Shown one piece after another: positions 41,227 to 49,317 of a stretch of DNA of 64,000 nucleotides. The stretch lies in NCBI GenBank assembly GCA_050157065.1, contig CP189573.1. One strand, 5' to 3'. Position numbers and translations under genes: made by a program. Each line of letters starts with the position of its first letter. Within the stretch, counting starts at the first letter, position 1. The stretch is from Avipropionibacterium sp050157065 (GTDB lineage Bacteria; Actinomycetota; Actinomycetes; Propionibacteriales; Propionibacteriaceae). The notes beneath the pieces were generated by a model that did not search any database, was not told the origin of the DNA, and saw only the letters and a list, made by a program, of their open reading frames with translations.

Positions 41227-41972
41227 AGTCCACCCGCACCGTCGAGGGCCCCGCGGTCCGTCGCCTCGAGGTCCGGATCGGCTCCGGTCGGCTGACCTTG
41301 GGCGTGTCCGAGCACGGCGTCACCGGCACCGTCACCGGCTCCGATCCCGACCAGGTCGAGTTCTTCTGCGACGACGAGGTGGCCGTCGTCTCGACGCCCC
41401 GGCGGTCACGCGGGTCGTACGAGATCTCGCTCGACGTCCCCGAGGGGATCGACCTGCAGGTCGACTCCGGCAGCGCCGACGTGGTGTCCCGGGTCGGCGT
41501 CGGCGCCGCCCGGGTCCGCACCGGCAGCGGCGACGTCATGCTGGACCAGGTCGGCGTGCTTGACCTGACGACCGGCAGCGGTGACGTGACCGTCAATGCC
41601 GTCGTCGGCTCCCAGGCCCGGGTGAGCAGTGGCTCCGGCGACATCGAGATCGGCTCCTGTGAGGCTGCACTGCAGCTCAAGGCGGCCTCCGGCGACATCG
41701 TCGTCGGCGACCTCAGGTCGTTGCTGACCGGATCCACGGCGTCGGGTGACATCGACGTCAAGCGCAGCTCCGGTGACGTCGGCCTGCGGACCGCCTCCGG
41801 CGACATCGCCGTCGGCATCGGCGACGACCTCCCCGCCTGGCTCGACCTCTACACCCTGACCGGGGACGTCGAGGTCAACATCGACCAGGCCGAACCACCG
41901 TCCGACGGCGATCCGTACGTGTCGGTGCACGCCCGCAGCGCATCGGGCGACATCACCATCACCCGCGGCTGA
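41223..41972 (+). CDS. DUF4097 beta-strand repeat protein
   Basis: 249 residues from a GTG that overlaps the previous stop (GTGA). The protein is a ladder of short beta repeats carrying the pattern SGD about every 18-20 residues (RTGSGDVMLD, TTGSGDVTVN, SSGSGDIEIG, AASGDIVVG, TASGDIDVK, TASGDIAVG, SASGDITIT), as in DUF4097/adhesin-like beta solenoids. No signal peptide or membrane helix, so cytoplasmic. Function unknown; strict coupling to the RHH gene suggests a partner or effector. Confidence 0.88.
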   Translation: MKSTRTVEGPAVRRLEVRIGSGRLTLGVSEHGVTGTVTGSDPDQVEFFCDDEVAVVSTPRRSRGSYEISLDVPEGIDLQVDSGSADVVSRVGVGAARVRTGSGDVMLDQVGVLDLTTGSGDVTVNAVVGSQARVSSGSGDIEIGSCEAALQLKAASGDIVVGDLRSLLTGSTASGDIDVKRSSGDVGLRTASGDIAVGIGDDLPAWLDLYTLTGDVEVNIDQAEPPSDGDPYVSVHARSASGDITITRG

Positions 41973-42003
41973 GGCCGGGGACCCACCAGAGAGGCACCTG
42001 ATC

Positions 42004-42162
42004 ATGACCCGCTACGACCACTATCCGCTGGGCTGGCTCCCGATGGAGCCGGACCGCGACCGGAGCGAGAAGGCACACCAGCGATGGCTGCGACGGATGG
42101 CCGTACGGGAATGTCGCCGGACGGCGCAGCGGCCCCAGCAGCCCCGCCCCCGATTCAGCTGA
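42004..42162 (+). CDS. Small basic protein (52 residues) in the RHH/DUF4097 operon
   Basis: An uninterrupted frame starting MTRYDHYPLGWLPMEPDRD and ending PRPRFS, with a GAGAGG site nine bases upstream. It is rich in Arg and Trp (QRWLRRMAVRECRRTAQR). It lies 31 bases after the DUF4097 gene on the same strand and no terminator separates them. I do not recognise a family; it could bind nucleic acid. Confidence 0.55.
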   Translation: MTRYDHYPLGWLPMEPDRDRSEKAHQRWLRRMAVRECRRTAQRPQQPRPRFS

Positions 42163-42248
42163 CCGGTTGACCGGAGCCGGTTCCGTCGGAACCGGTTCGG
42201 TCGATCGGCGACGACGTCAACCGGACGACAACTGTCCGCACCCGAATC

Positions 42249-42254
42249 TAGGCT
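42249..42254 (+). promoter_or_regulatory. -10 box of the MFS gene (leaderless start)
   Basis: TAGGCT, seven bases before the ATG at 42262, with no ribosome site. Confidence 0.45.
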
Positions 42255-42261
42255 GATCACC

Positions 42262-43788
42262 ATGCACGACGACGCCGCCACACCCGGCGACCTGACCCCG
42301 ACCGGCCACGAACCGGCTCCCACCGACCCACCCGTTCCCGTGAACGGACAACGGACCTTCCACCAGGTCCTGGCCAACACCGCGCTGGCCAACATCACCA
42401 CGAGTTTCCTGTGGTTCGCCCTCACGTTCTGGGTGTACCTGGAGACCCGATCGGTGCTGGCGACCGGCATCATCGGCGGCGCCTACATGCTGCTGGTGGC
42501 CGTGTTCAGCATGTTCTTCGGCACCCTCGTCGACCGCTACCGCAAACACAAGGTGATGCTCACCTCCGGTGTCGGCACCTTGGTGGCGTTCAGCCTCGGC
42601 GGCCTGCTGTACCTCGCCGTCCCCAGCAGCACCCTGCTCGACATCACCCGCCCGTGGTTCTGGCTGTTCACCGTCATCATCCTGATCGGTGCGGTGGTCG
42701 AACAGCTGCGCAACCTCGCCCTGTCGACCACCGTCACCCTGCTCGTCCCTGCCTCGCGACGGGCGAACGCCAACGGACTGGTCGGCACCGTGCAGGGCAT
42801 GGCGTTCATGATCACCAGCGTCTTCAGCGGGCTGGCGATCGGCACCCTGGGCATGGGCTGGACCATCGCGATCGCGATCACGGTGATGGCACTGGCCTTC
42901 GTCCACCTGATGACCCTGCGCATCCCCGAACCGGAGATCGTGCAGGACCCGGAGCACAAGGCCATCGACTTCCGCGGCGGGTTCCTCGCGGTCCGGGCGG
43001 CCCCGGGCCTGTTGGCGTTGATCATCTTCACCACCTTCAACAACCTGACCGGTGGGGTGTTCATGGCGTTGATGGATCCGTACGGCCTGGAGCTGTTCTC
43101 ACCCCAGATCTGGGGCATCGTGCTGGGCGTGACCACCACCGGCTTCCTGATCGGCGGTGCACTGATCGCCCGGTTCGGCCTCGGCAAGAACCCGATCAGG
43201 ACCATGTTGATCATGGTGATGCTGATGGGCGCGCTCGGTGCCACCTTCACCATCCGGGAATACTGGTGGCTGTTCGCCCTGGGCATCTGGCTGTGGATGA
43301 TGATGATGCCGGCGGTGGAGGCCGCCGAGCAGACGATCATCCAGCGTGTGGTCCCGTTCCGGACCCAAGGCCGGGTGTTCGGGTTCGCGATGACCTTCGA
43401 GGCGGCATCGGCCCCGATCACCTCGTTCCTGGTCGCACCGATCGCCGAGTTCATCGTGATCCCGTACATGAATGCACCCGAGGGCCAACAGACGTGGGGG
43501 TGGCTGGTCGGCACGGGCGGCACCACCCGCGGCATCGCGATGGTCTTCCTGATCGCCGGGATCGCATCGATCCTGTTGGGTGCCGGAGCCTTCCTCAGCC
43601 GCTCGTACCGGCTGCTCTCCCGGCAGTACAAGGAGCTTGCGGCCAAGGACGAGGCGGACGCGAGTGGCCCCCATGCGGCCGGGCAGCACGAGCCTGCAGC
43701 GGCGGAGGCGGCTCCGGTGGAGCCCACCGGGGAGGTTGCGGACGGGCGGGACAACGGCACCGAGCAGGTACCGGTCCCACACTCCTGA
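42262..43788 (+). CDS. MFS transporter (MFS_3-type)
   Basis: 508 residues, about 12 membrane helices between Pro-rich N- and Ala/Glu-rich C-terminal tails. It has the loop GTLVDRYRKHKVML and the conserved start FLWFALTFWVYLETRSV. The family includes macrolide and other drug exporters and some solute carriers. The substrate cannot be read from sequence. The convergent GT1-type glycosyltransferase next to it makes export of a glycosylated compound one option. Confidence 0.85.
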   Translation: MHDDAATPGDLTPTGHEPAPTDPPVPVNGQRTFHQVLANTALANITTSFLWFALTFWVYLETRSVLATGIIGGAYMLLVAVFSMFFGTLVDRYRKHKVMLTSGVGTLVAFSLGGLLYLAVPSSTLLDITRPWFWLFTVIILIGAVVEQLRNLALSTTVTLLVPASRRANANGLVGTVQGMAFMITSVFSGLAIGTLGMGWTIAIAITVMALAFVHLMTLRIPEPEIVQDPEHKAIDFRGGFLAVRAAPGLLALIIFTTFNNLTGGVFMALMDPYGLELFSPQIWGIVLGVTTTGFLIGGALIARFGLGKNPIRTMLIMVMLMGALGATFTIREYWWLFALGIWLWMMMMPAVEAAEQTIIQRVVPFRTQGRVFGFAMTFEAASAPITSFLVAPIAEFIVIPYMNAPEGQQTWGWLVGTGGTTRGIAMVFLIAGIASILLGAGAFLSRSYRLLSRQYKELAAKDEADASGPHAAGQHEPAAAEAAPVEPTGEVADGRDNGTEQVPVPHS

Positions 43789-43794
43789 GGGGCC

Positions 43795-43812
43795 TCTCGA
43801 CAAGCTTGAGGG
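43795..43812. repeat. TCTCGACAAGCTTGA-type interspersed motif, between convergent genes
   Basis: TCTCGACAAGCTTGAGGG. Related copies occur at 52261, 52459, 52727 and 52828. It lies in the 33-base gap between convergent genes and can form a weak hairpin. Confidence 0.6.
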
Positions 43813-43821
43813 CCGTAGGTG

Positions 43822-45111
43822 TCAGGTGGCGCCGAGCTGCTCCTCGACCAGCGCGACGGCACCCGCGAGTCCGGGGGCCGCAGCCAGCTCATCCCGGATA
43901 CGCCGGGCCTCTCGACGGTACGTCTCGGCATGCAGCACCTCGCCGATGAGACGGTCGAGCGTCTGCTCATCCGGCGTCAACGTGGTCACCGCCTCGCCGG
44001 CACCACTGAGCCGTAGTCGGGTACCGATCGCCGCCTTGTCCTGTTGGGCGCCGGCCAACACGAGGGGTACGCCGTGCCGCAGCGCCTCGTGCACCCCGCC
44101 GTACCCACCGTTGGTGACCATCACCGAGGTGACCGGCAGCAGCCGGGCGTAGTCGATCCAGCGGTCGACGACGGCGTTGTCGGGCAGGTCATGTGCCAGT
44201 GGTTCGGTGTCGCGACCACCGGTGGTCGCCACCACCAGGACCGGCCGGTCGGCGAGCGCACGGATGGTCGGGCGGACCAGTTGATCAAGGTCGGAGTTGG
44301 CGACGGTGCCCTGGGTGACGTGCACGATCGGCGTGCCGGCGGCCACGGCTTCCTCGACCCGCTCCCACCACACCGGCGGGCCGGCCGTGGGCGTACGAAC
44401 ACCTTGCAACGTACCGACATGGTGCACCGGAACGGGTAGTCCATCGATGGGGTCGAAGGACGGCACCGACAACTGGATGATGCCGGCCCCGGCGCGTGGC
44501 CAGTCGAGGAAGTGCGTCACCGGACGGGGCTCCCCCAGACGGGCGAACACCTGTCGGGCGTGCCGCTGGACCGGTCCGAACATGATCAGCTCGACCAACC
44601 GTCCGGCCAGGTCGTGCGCACCCCGCGCCAGCGGGCCGAGTACCCGCCACGGTGGCCCGATCGGTGGCAACGCCTGCTGCCGGCCCAGGAACGGCATCGT
44701 TCCCAGGGTGAGCACCGGCGGTGCGGAAGCCCGCGCGACGAGTGCGAGCGCGGCGAGGAAGAGCGGCTCGGCGACGATCACGTCCACCGCTTCCTCGGCC
44801 AGTGCGGCGTCGACCGTCGCCAACTGCGCCGACACCGGGTCGAGGAAGATGTGGGTCATGTCGAAGCGTGCCGCGGCGACTCCGTCCAGCCCGGCACGCT
44901 TCGGGAACCTCGCCATGATCTCGTCCTCGACGAAATCGGCTGCGTCCGGCAACGGCCGGAGCTCGGCCCCGGCCGAGGCGACCTCGTCGGCGTAGCGCCG
45001 ACCGGTGATCACCCGGACGCGGTGCCCGGCCCCGACCAGACCGGCTGCCAACTCGAGGGTGGGTGTGACGTGACCGCGGAACGGGCACGCCGCCAAGAGG
45101 ATCGACGCCAT
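43822..45111 (-). CDS. GT1-type (UGT/MGT-like) glycosyltransferase
   Basis: 429 residues. The N-terminal acceptor domain starts ILLAACPFRGHVTPTLELAA, with the usual His of the GHV motif. The C-terminal donor domain has the UGT signature (VTNGGYGGVHEALRHGVPLVL, with DRWIDYARLLP before it). Such enzymes move a sugar from a nucleotide donor onto a small hydrophobic acceptor or antibiotic. Leaderless start (box at 45118-45123). Acceptor unknown. Confidence 0.9.
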   Translation of the reverse strand: MASILLAACPFRGHVTPTLELAAGLVGAGHRVRVITGRRYADEVASAGAELRPLPDAADFVEDEIMARFPKRAGLDGVAAARFDMTHIFLDPVSAQLATVDAALAEEAVDVIVAEPLFLAALALVARASAPPVLTLGTMPFLGRQQALPPIGPPWRVLGPLARGAHDLAGRLVELIMFGPVQRHARQVFARLGEPRPVTHFLDWPRAGAGIIQLSVPSFDPIDGLPVPVHHVGTLQGVRTPTAGPPVWWERVEEAVAAGTPIVHVTQGTVANSDLDQLVRPTIRALADRPVLVVATTGGRDTEPLAHDLPDNAVVDRWIDYARLLPVTSVMVTNGGYGGVHEALRHGVPLVLAGAQQDKAAIGTRLRLSGAGEAVTTLTPDEQTLDRLIGEVLHAETYRREARRIRDELAAAPGLAGAVALVEEQLGAT

Positions 45112-45117
45112 CGGATC

Positions 45118-45123
45118 ACCGTA
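45118..45123 (-). promoter_or_regulatory. -10 box of the glycosyltransferase gene (leaderless start)
   Basis: TACGGT on the minus strand, six bases before the ATG at 45111. Confidence 0.55.
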
Positions 45124-45175
45124 GCCATCTGGTGCGACTGCCGCCGCCCGTTCGGTACGTCAGCCGCGTCGAGGC

Positions 45176-47899
45176 TCAGGAGCTGGGAACGACCCAGCCC
45201 AGGTTCGCCGGGTTCAGCCCCTCGAAGGCGAGCCGGGGCCGCAGCGGCTCGGCCCGGTCGACCCAGGCCAGCGACCGGTCCGGCCCGTGGTGCAGCACGT
45301 TGAACCGGAATCCGTACGAGGTTCCCATGCCGGGCGCCTTGAAGATCTCGAACGGGAGCCGGAGCTCGGCCTCCCAACGGGTGTGGTCGGTGGTGACCCG
45401 GGCTGCCCAGTCCCGGCTGATCGGCAACATCCGGCGGGAACCGTACGCGGTGCCGTCACGATGCACCCGCAGTGGCACGATCGGCCACAGCCGGCGTGCC
45501 TCGAGCTGCACCTCGAACACCTCGTCGGCCGCCTCGGTCGCCGACACCGGGAGCGAGGCGGCGATCACCAGCTCGTCGCCGTCGCGCCAGGTTCGCCAAC
45601 GGCCCCCGGCCCCGAGGTGCTGCTCGGTCGCGGTGGCCGGTTCGTCGGCCAGCACGACAACGGCCTCGTCGTCCGGTTCGGGAGCGGCCCAACCGGGCCA
45701 CAGCGGCCCCACGTCGTCGGCGCGCGCCCGAAGCCGTACGAGATCGTCGTCGTGGAGTCGTTGCAGGGCGACAGCTCGTTCCCGGAGCCCGGCCGGATGG
45801 TACTTGTGGCCCTCGGCCTCGGAGTGGAACCCGAGCCGGGAGTCGTCGTCGGCCAGCTCGGCCAGCCGCAACGCCGCGGCCCGTTCGGCCGTGATCAACT
45901 CCGCCAGCTCGGCGAACTGTTGATCATGGTCACCGACGCCGCGGCCGAGGTCCTCGCGCAGCTGGTGGAACCGTAGTGTCCGGTGCGCACTGTGCCACTG
46001 GAGGTTCATCGCCTCGGCGATGCCGAGGTCACGTCGGCGGTCACGGTCCTGGACGTACCGCTCGCCCAGGTCTGCGATGCGCTGCCAGCCGGAGTCCCAC
46101 TGCGTGGCGATCTCACCGACCAGCTCCACGATCTCGTCGAACGAGAACCCCGGCGCGAAGAACTCCCCCACCCGGTCACCACTGGGCGGCCAGCCGAGCT
46201 GCCAACTCGGCGTGATCGGCTGGTCGACCGGTGCCAGGTGCCACGGCCACATGATCGAGTCGTGCACCGGCCCGAACCAGGAGAACAGCAGGTTTGCCGG
46301 GAACCGGGCGTAGGCCTCCCGGAACTCCTGCCACGCCGCCACCATCCGTGGGGTGTCCTCGTGCCAGTCAGGGGCGGCCAGCTCGGTCAGGAAGTCGTCC
46401 TCGGTCGCCGGCAACGGAGCGAACGCGAGCCGTCCCGCCGCTCGGGTCATCGGACCGGGCGCATTGCCGAAGTACCAACACTGCATCGCCGACGACACCC
46501 CCAACTCGTGCAGGGCGGTGTACTTGCGGAACAGGTTGCCCGGCACCGGGACGTACGGGACGGTCGCGACCTCGTGGGAGCAGCCGACCTGCAGCTTCGC
46601 GCCCATGTCGCCGCCGGTCTCGGCCATCGTCTCGGCGACCCGTTCGAACATCTCGCTCGGCCCGACCCAGGCCAAGGAGTAGTCCAGCACCTCGAACTCG
46701 GTTCCGTACTGGGTCGCGGTGCCAGTCGACTCGAGGTTCACCTGGGTGGTCACGCCGTCGGGGGTGTGCGCGGCGATCTCGCTGACCAGGTCGGCCAGGC
46801 CGTCGCCGGCGTACGGTCCGTACTCCGGGCCGTACGGCAGATACATCCAGCTGATCACCCGCGCGTCCGGGTTGCCGGCACGGACACCGTCGCGCAACGC
46901 CGTCAGGTGAGCGGCAAAGGTCGGTCCAACTCCGGCCGGACCGCACCGCGGGCAGTTGATCGGGTCACCGGTCCAGACGTCGGACCAGCAGTGGGTGGGC
47001 CGCTCCCCGATCGTGATGTCGATCAGTCCACCCAACCCCGACACCTCGGAGAAGATGGTGGCCAAGGTGTCGCGAACGTAGACCGCACCCGGCTCGGAGT
47101 TGGTGCAGAACGCGGTCCAGCTGTCGGTCCGGTGGCCGCCGAGTTCGGGGTGATCGGCCAGGGCGGCACTCGGCACCAGATACTCGCGACCGTCACCGAA
47201 GGCGGCCGGATCGATGCAGAACAAGAAGATCCGGATGCCGTACCGACCGCAGGCCTCGACCGTACGGCGCAGCTTCGCCAACCGCCGCGCAGGGTCGATC
47301 GCCACCGGCCCGGACCATGGCGTCGGCACCAGATCGCGGAGCCGGACGGTCAGCCACAGTCCGTTGACTCCCTCATGGGCCAGCCGGTTGAGGTAGTGCT
47401 CGGGGTAGTAGTCGACGTCGTCGGCGAGCTCGTCCCGGTTGGCCGGCGGCCGGTTGATCGGTCCGAAGAAGCACCGAGAGATCCGGGTGGTGATCACCGG
47501 GGTCCGATGGTGCTCACCCAGCGGCAGGTACGGACCACCGGCCGCCAGCATCATCTCCTCCACCCAGAACACGGCACGCCGGATGCCCTCCACCCCTCCG
47601 GCGAGCAGGCGACACCGGGTCGGCTCGACCACGATCCGATGCTCCTCGTCGGCCAGCTCGGCGTCGAGGTCGACCATGATCAGGTACGGCCCGTCGGACG
47701 GCACCGTGCCGGCCGCGCCGAACTCGGCCAGGTCGGCGAACGCGGTGACCAGCGGGTCGGCCGGCAGCCGCGATGACACGGTCAGCCGCCACCCCGCAGC
47801 CAGGTCGGCCTCCTCGGCCCTAGCGGTGCGCGGCGTCCAGCCGTGCTCGGTCCACATCGGTTCAGCCAGTTCGTCGGCAAACGTCATCGGGGCACCCAT
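45176..47899 (-). CDS. Large putative glycosidase, GH67/GH20-N-like, with CBM9-like C-terminus
   Basis: 907 residues from the ATG at 47899 (TAGGGT lies eight bases ahead). The N-terminal 130 residues form a small alpha/beta domain as in GH20/GH67 proteins (GVEGIRRAVFWVEEMMLAAG, GPYLPLGEHHRTP). A TIM barrel follows (YLNRLAHEGVNGLWLTVRLR, IDITIGERPTH, ARVISWMYLPYGPEYGPY); Glu of IGE is a candidate catalytic acid. The last 180 residues look like a family 9-type carbohydrate-binding domain (RWEAELRLPFEIFKAPG). It is paralogous to the 49318-51483 gene and divergent from the sugar permease. Cytoplasmic. Substrate unknown; alpha-glucuronidase-like activity is one guess. Confidence 0.65.
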   Translation of the reverse strand: MGAPMTFADELAEPMWTEHGWTPRTARAEEADLAAGWRLTVSSRLPADPLVTAFADLAEFGAAGTVPSDGPYLIMVDLDAELADEEHRIVVEPTRCRLLAGGVEGIRRAVFWVEEMMLAAGGPYLPLGEHHRTPVITTRISRCFFGPINRPPANRDELADDVDYYPEHYLNRLAHEGVNGLWLTVRLRDLVPTPWSGPVAIDPARRLAKLRRTVEACGRYGIRIFLFCIDPAAFGDGREYLVPSAALADHPELGGHRTDSWTAFCTNSEPGAVYVRDTLATIFSEVSGLGGLIDITIGERPTHCWSDVWTGDPINCPRCGPAGVGPTFAAHLTALRDGVRAGNPDARVISWMYLPYGPEYGPYAGDGLADLVSEIAAHTPDGVTTQVNLESTGTATQYGTEFEVLDYSLAWVGPSEMFERVAETMAETGGDMGAKLQVGCSHEVATVPYVPVPGNLFRKYTALHELGVSSAMQCWYFGNAPGPMTRAAGRLAFAPLPATEDDFLTELAAPDWHEDTPRMVAAWQEFREAYARFPANLLFSWFGPVHDSIMWPWHLAPVDQPITPSWQLGWPPSGDRVGEFFAPGFSFDEIVELVGEIATQWDSGWQRIADLGERYVQDRDRRRDLGIAEAMNLQWHSAHRTLRFHQLREDLGRGVGDHDQQFAELAELITAERAAALRLAELADDDSRLGFHSEAEGHKYHPAGLRERAVALQRLHDDDLVRLRARADDVGPLWPGWAAPEPDDEAVVVLADEPATATEQHLGAGGRWRTWRDGDELVIAASLPVSATEAADEVFEVQLEARRLWPIVPLRVHRDGTAYGSRRMLPISRDWAARVTTDHTRWEAELRLPFEIFKAPGMGTSYGFRFNVLHHGPDRSLAWVDRAEPLRPRLAFEGLNPANLGWVVPSS

Positions 47900-48110
47900 G
47901 GGGCCACACCCTAGGACCTACGCGTGGGAGAACGACAGATATGTGTCTGATTATCTCAACTCCACATCCATTTGATCAAGGTCTCCGATGGAACCCTTGC
48001 CAAGGGCGCCACGATCAAGTTAGATCTGGTGCAAGGCACCGTAATGTCCCGATTGGAATCGGTTGCACAGCCTTCGGGGACACCGATCCTCGCGACGATG
48101 GTGGGCCACC
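47900..48110. other. Divergent control region of the carbohydrate genes
   Basis: AT-richer than its surroundings, with no convincing gene. It holds short inverted repeats (CCCTTG-C-CAAGGG at 47994-48006, GGTGC-AAG-GCACC at 48028-48040, GACA-N6-TGTC at 47933-47946) and the LacI-type operator at 48054. Confidence 0.5.
48054..48067. promoter_or_regulatory. LacI-family operator
   Basis: TGGAATCGGTTGCA matches TGNAANCGNTTNCA at every defined position. It lies between the large glycosidase and the sugar permease and could control both. Confidence 0.75.
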
Positions 48111-48122
48111 TGCAGCAAAGGA

Positions 48123-48230
48123 GCGCGCATCAACGCCATGATCGTGGTGGCCATGATCCCGCCACTCATCGCCTACCCCTTCGTCCAGAAGCACTTCGTC
48201 AAGGGCGCCCTGATCGGATCGGTGAAATGA
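48123..48230 (+). pseudogene. 3' remnant of an LplC-type sugar ABC permease
   Basis: The frame reads ARINAMIVVAMIPPLIAYPF, then VQKHFVKGALIGSVK and stop. This is the unmistakable C-terminus of LplC/YtcP-type permeases (family ending YPFLQKYFVKGVLIGSVKG). The preceding 250 or so residues are missing; upstream DNA in this frame does not continue the family and holds the operator region instead. The stop overlaps the LplB start (ATGA), as for an intact lplC-lplB pair. A deletion has apparently joined the control region to the last codons. Confidence 0.85.
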
Positions 48231-49231
48231 CAACTTCTGTGGAGACCGATCGCCCCGAGGTGGCGCCCGAGCCGCCGGAGACGTCCGCGCGGACCGGCCG
48301 GGCCGAGGCCCGCCGACTGGCGCGCGAGTCGTACTGGCGTCGGGTGAAACGACACTGGCAGTTGTACGTCCTGTTCCTGCCTCCGTTCATCTACGTCACG
48401 GTCTTTCTGTACGGACCGCTGTTCGGCCTGCAGATCGCGTTCCGCAACTTCTCGCCCGTCACCGGCATCACCGGCGGCGATTGGGTCGGCCTCGACCACA
48501 TCATCCGGTTCGTGACGAGCTACCAGTTCTGGCCGGTGATGGGCAACACGTTGTTGCTCAACGGGTACGAACTGCTGGCACTGTTCCCGTTGCCGATCGT
48601 GTTGGCGCTCCTGCTCAACGTCGTTCGCAGCAGCGGCTACCGCCGCTCGGTGCAGATGATCACGTACGCCCCGCACTTCATCTCCACCGTCGTGGTGGTC
48701 GGCATCATCCTGATGCTGTTCTCCCCCACCAGCGGCATCGTCAACCAGGCCATCGGCGCCCTCGGCGGAACACCGGTCGACTTCCTCAGCGCCGACATGT
48801 TCCGGCACACCTACGTCTGGTCGGGGGCCTGGCAGACCTTGGGCTACTCCGCGATCATCTACCCCGCCGCCCTTGCCGGGGTGAACCCGGAACTGCACGA
48901 GGCGGCGCGGGTCGACGGCGCCAACATCCTGCGCCGGATCTGGCACATCGACCTCCCCAGCATCATGCCGGTCATGATCACCTTGCTGATCCTCAACATC
49001 GGCTCGGTGCTGACAGTCGGCTTCGAGAAGGTGCTGCTGATGCAGAACTCGCTCAACCTGTCGGTGTCGGAGGTGATCGACACCTACTCCTACCGGCTCG
49101 CCTTCGCCGGTGCCATCCCGCAGTACTCGTACGGCACCGCGATCGGCCTGTTCAAGTCGCTGATCTCCCTTGCCCTGTTGCTGATCGCGAACGCGCTCGC
49201 GCACCGGGTCGCCAAGCAGAGCCTGTTCTGA
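48227..49231 (+). CDS. LplB-type sugar ABC transporter permease
   Basis: 334 residues from the ATG at 48227, which overlaps the stop of the lplC remnant. Six membrane helices follow a 45-residue charged N-terminus (VLFLPPFIYVTVFLYGPLFG begins helix 1). The EAA loop is EAARVDGANILRRIWHIDLP. LplB proteins pair with LplC and a lipoprotein to import oligosaccharides. Here no intact LplC, binding protein or ATPase is within reach, so it may be non-functional or depend on distant genes. It has no good ribosome site of its own and may rely on coupling to the remnant frame (AAAGGAG at 48116-48122). Confidence 0.9.
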   Translation: MTTSVETDRPEVAPEPPETSARTGRAEARRLARESYWRRVKRHWQLYVLFLPPFIYVTVFLYGPLFGLQIAFRNFSPVTGITGGDWVGLDHIIRFVTSYQFWPVMGNTLLLNGYELLALFPLPIVLALLLNVVRSSGYRRSVQMITYAPHFISTVVVVGIILMLFSPTSGIVNQAIGALGGTPVDFLSADMFRHTYVWSGAWQTLGYSAIIYPAALAGVNPELHEAARVDGANILRRIWHIDLPSIMPVMITLLILNIGSVLTVGFEKVLLMQNSLNLSVSEVIDTYSYRLAFAGAIPQYSYGTAIGLFKSLISLALLLIANALAHRVAKQSLF

Positions 49232-49317
49232 GCCGCCACCCGCCGTCCGCCACCCGCTGTCCACAGCGCACCACTCGTCCGTCCGGCCACCCACGATCCG
49301 AAACCGAAGGACCCCTC

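Noticed and set aside
40525..42162. HicAB toxin-antitoxin system
   Set aside because: No HicA-like toxin gene is adjacent; the partner is a DUF4097 protein, and the RHH protein is much longer than HicB.
47972..48070. Peptide resembling a LepA-type stretch (IKVSDGTLAKGATIKL)
   Set aside because: Too short, no continuation of the family, and it overlaps the operator region; likely chance.
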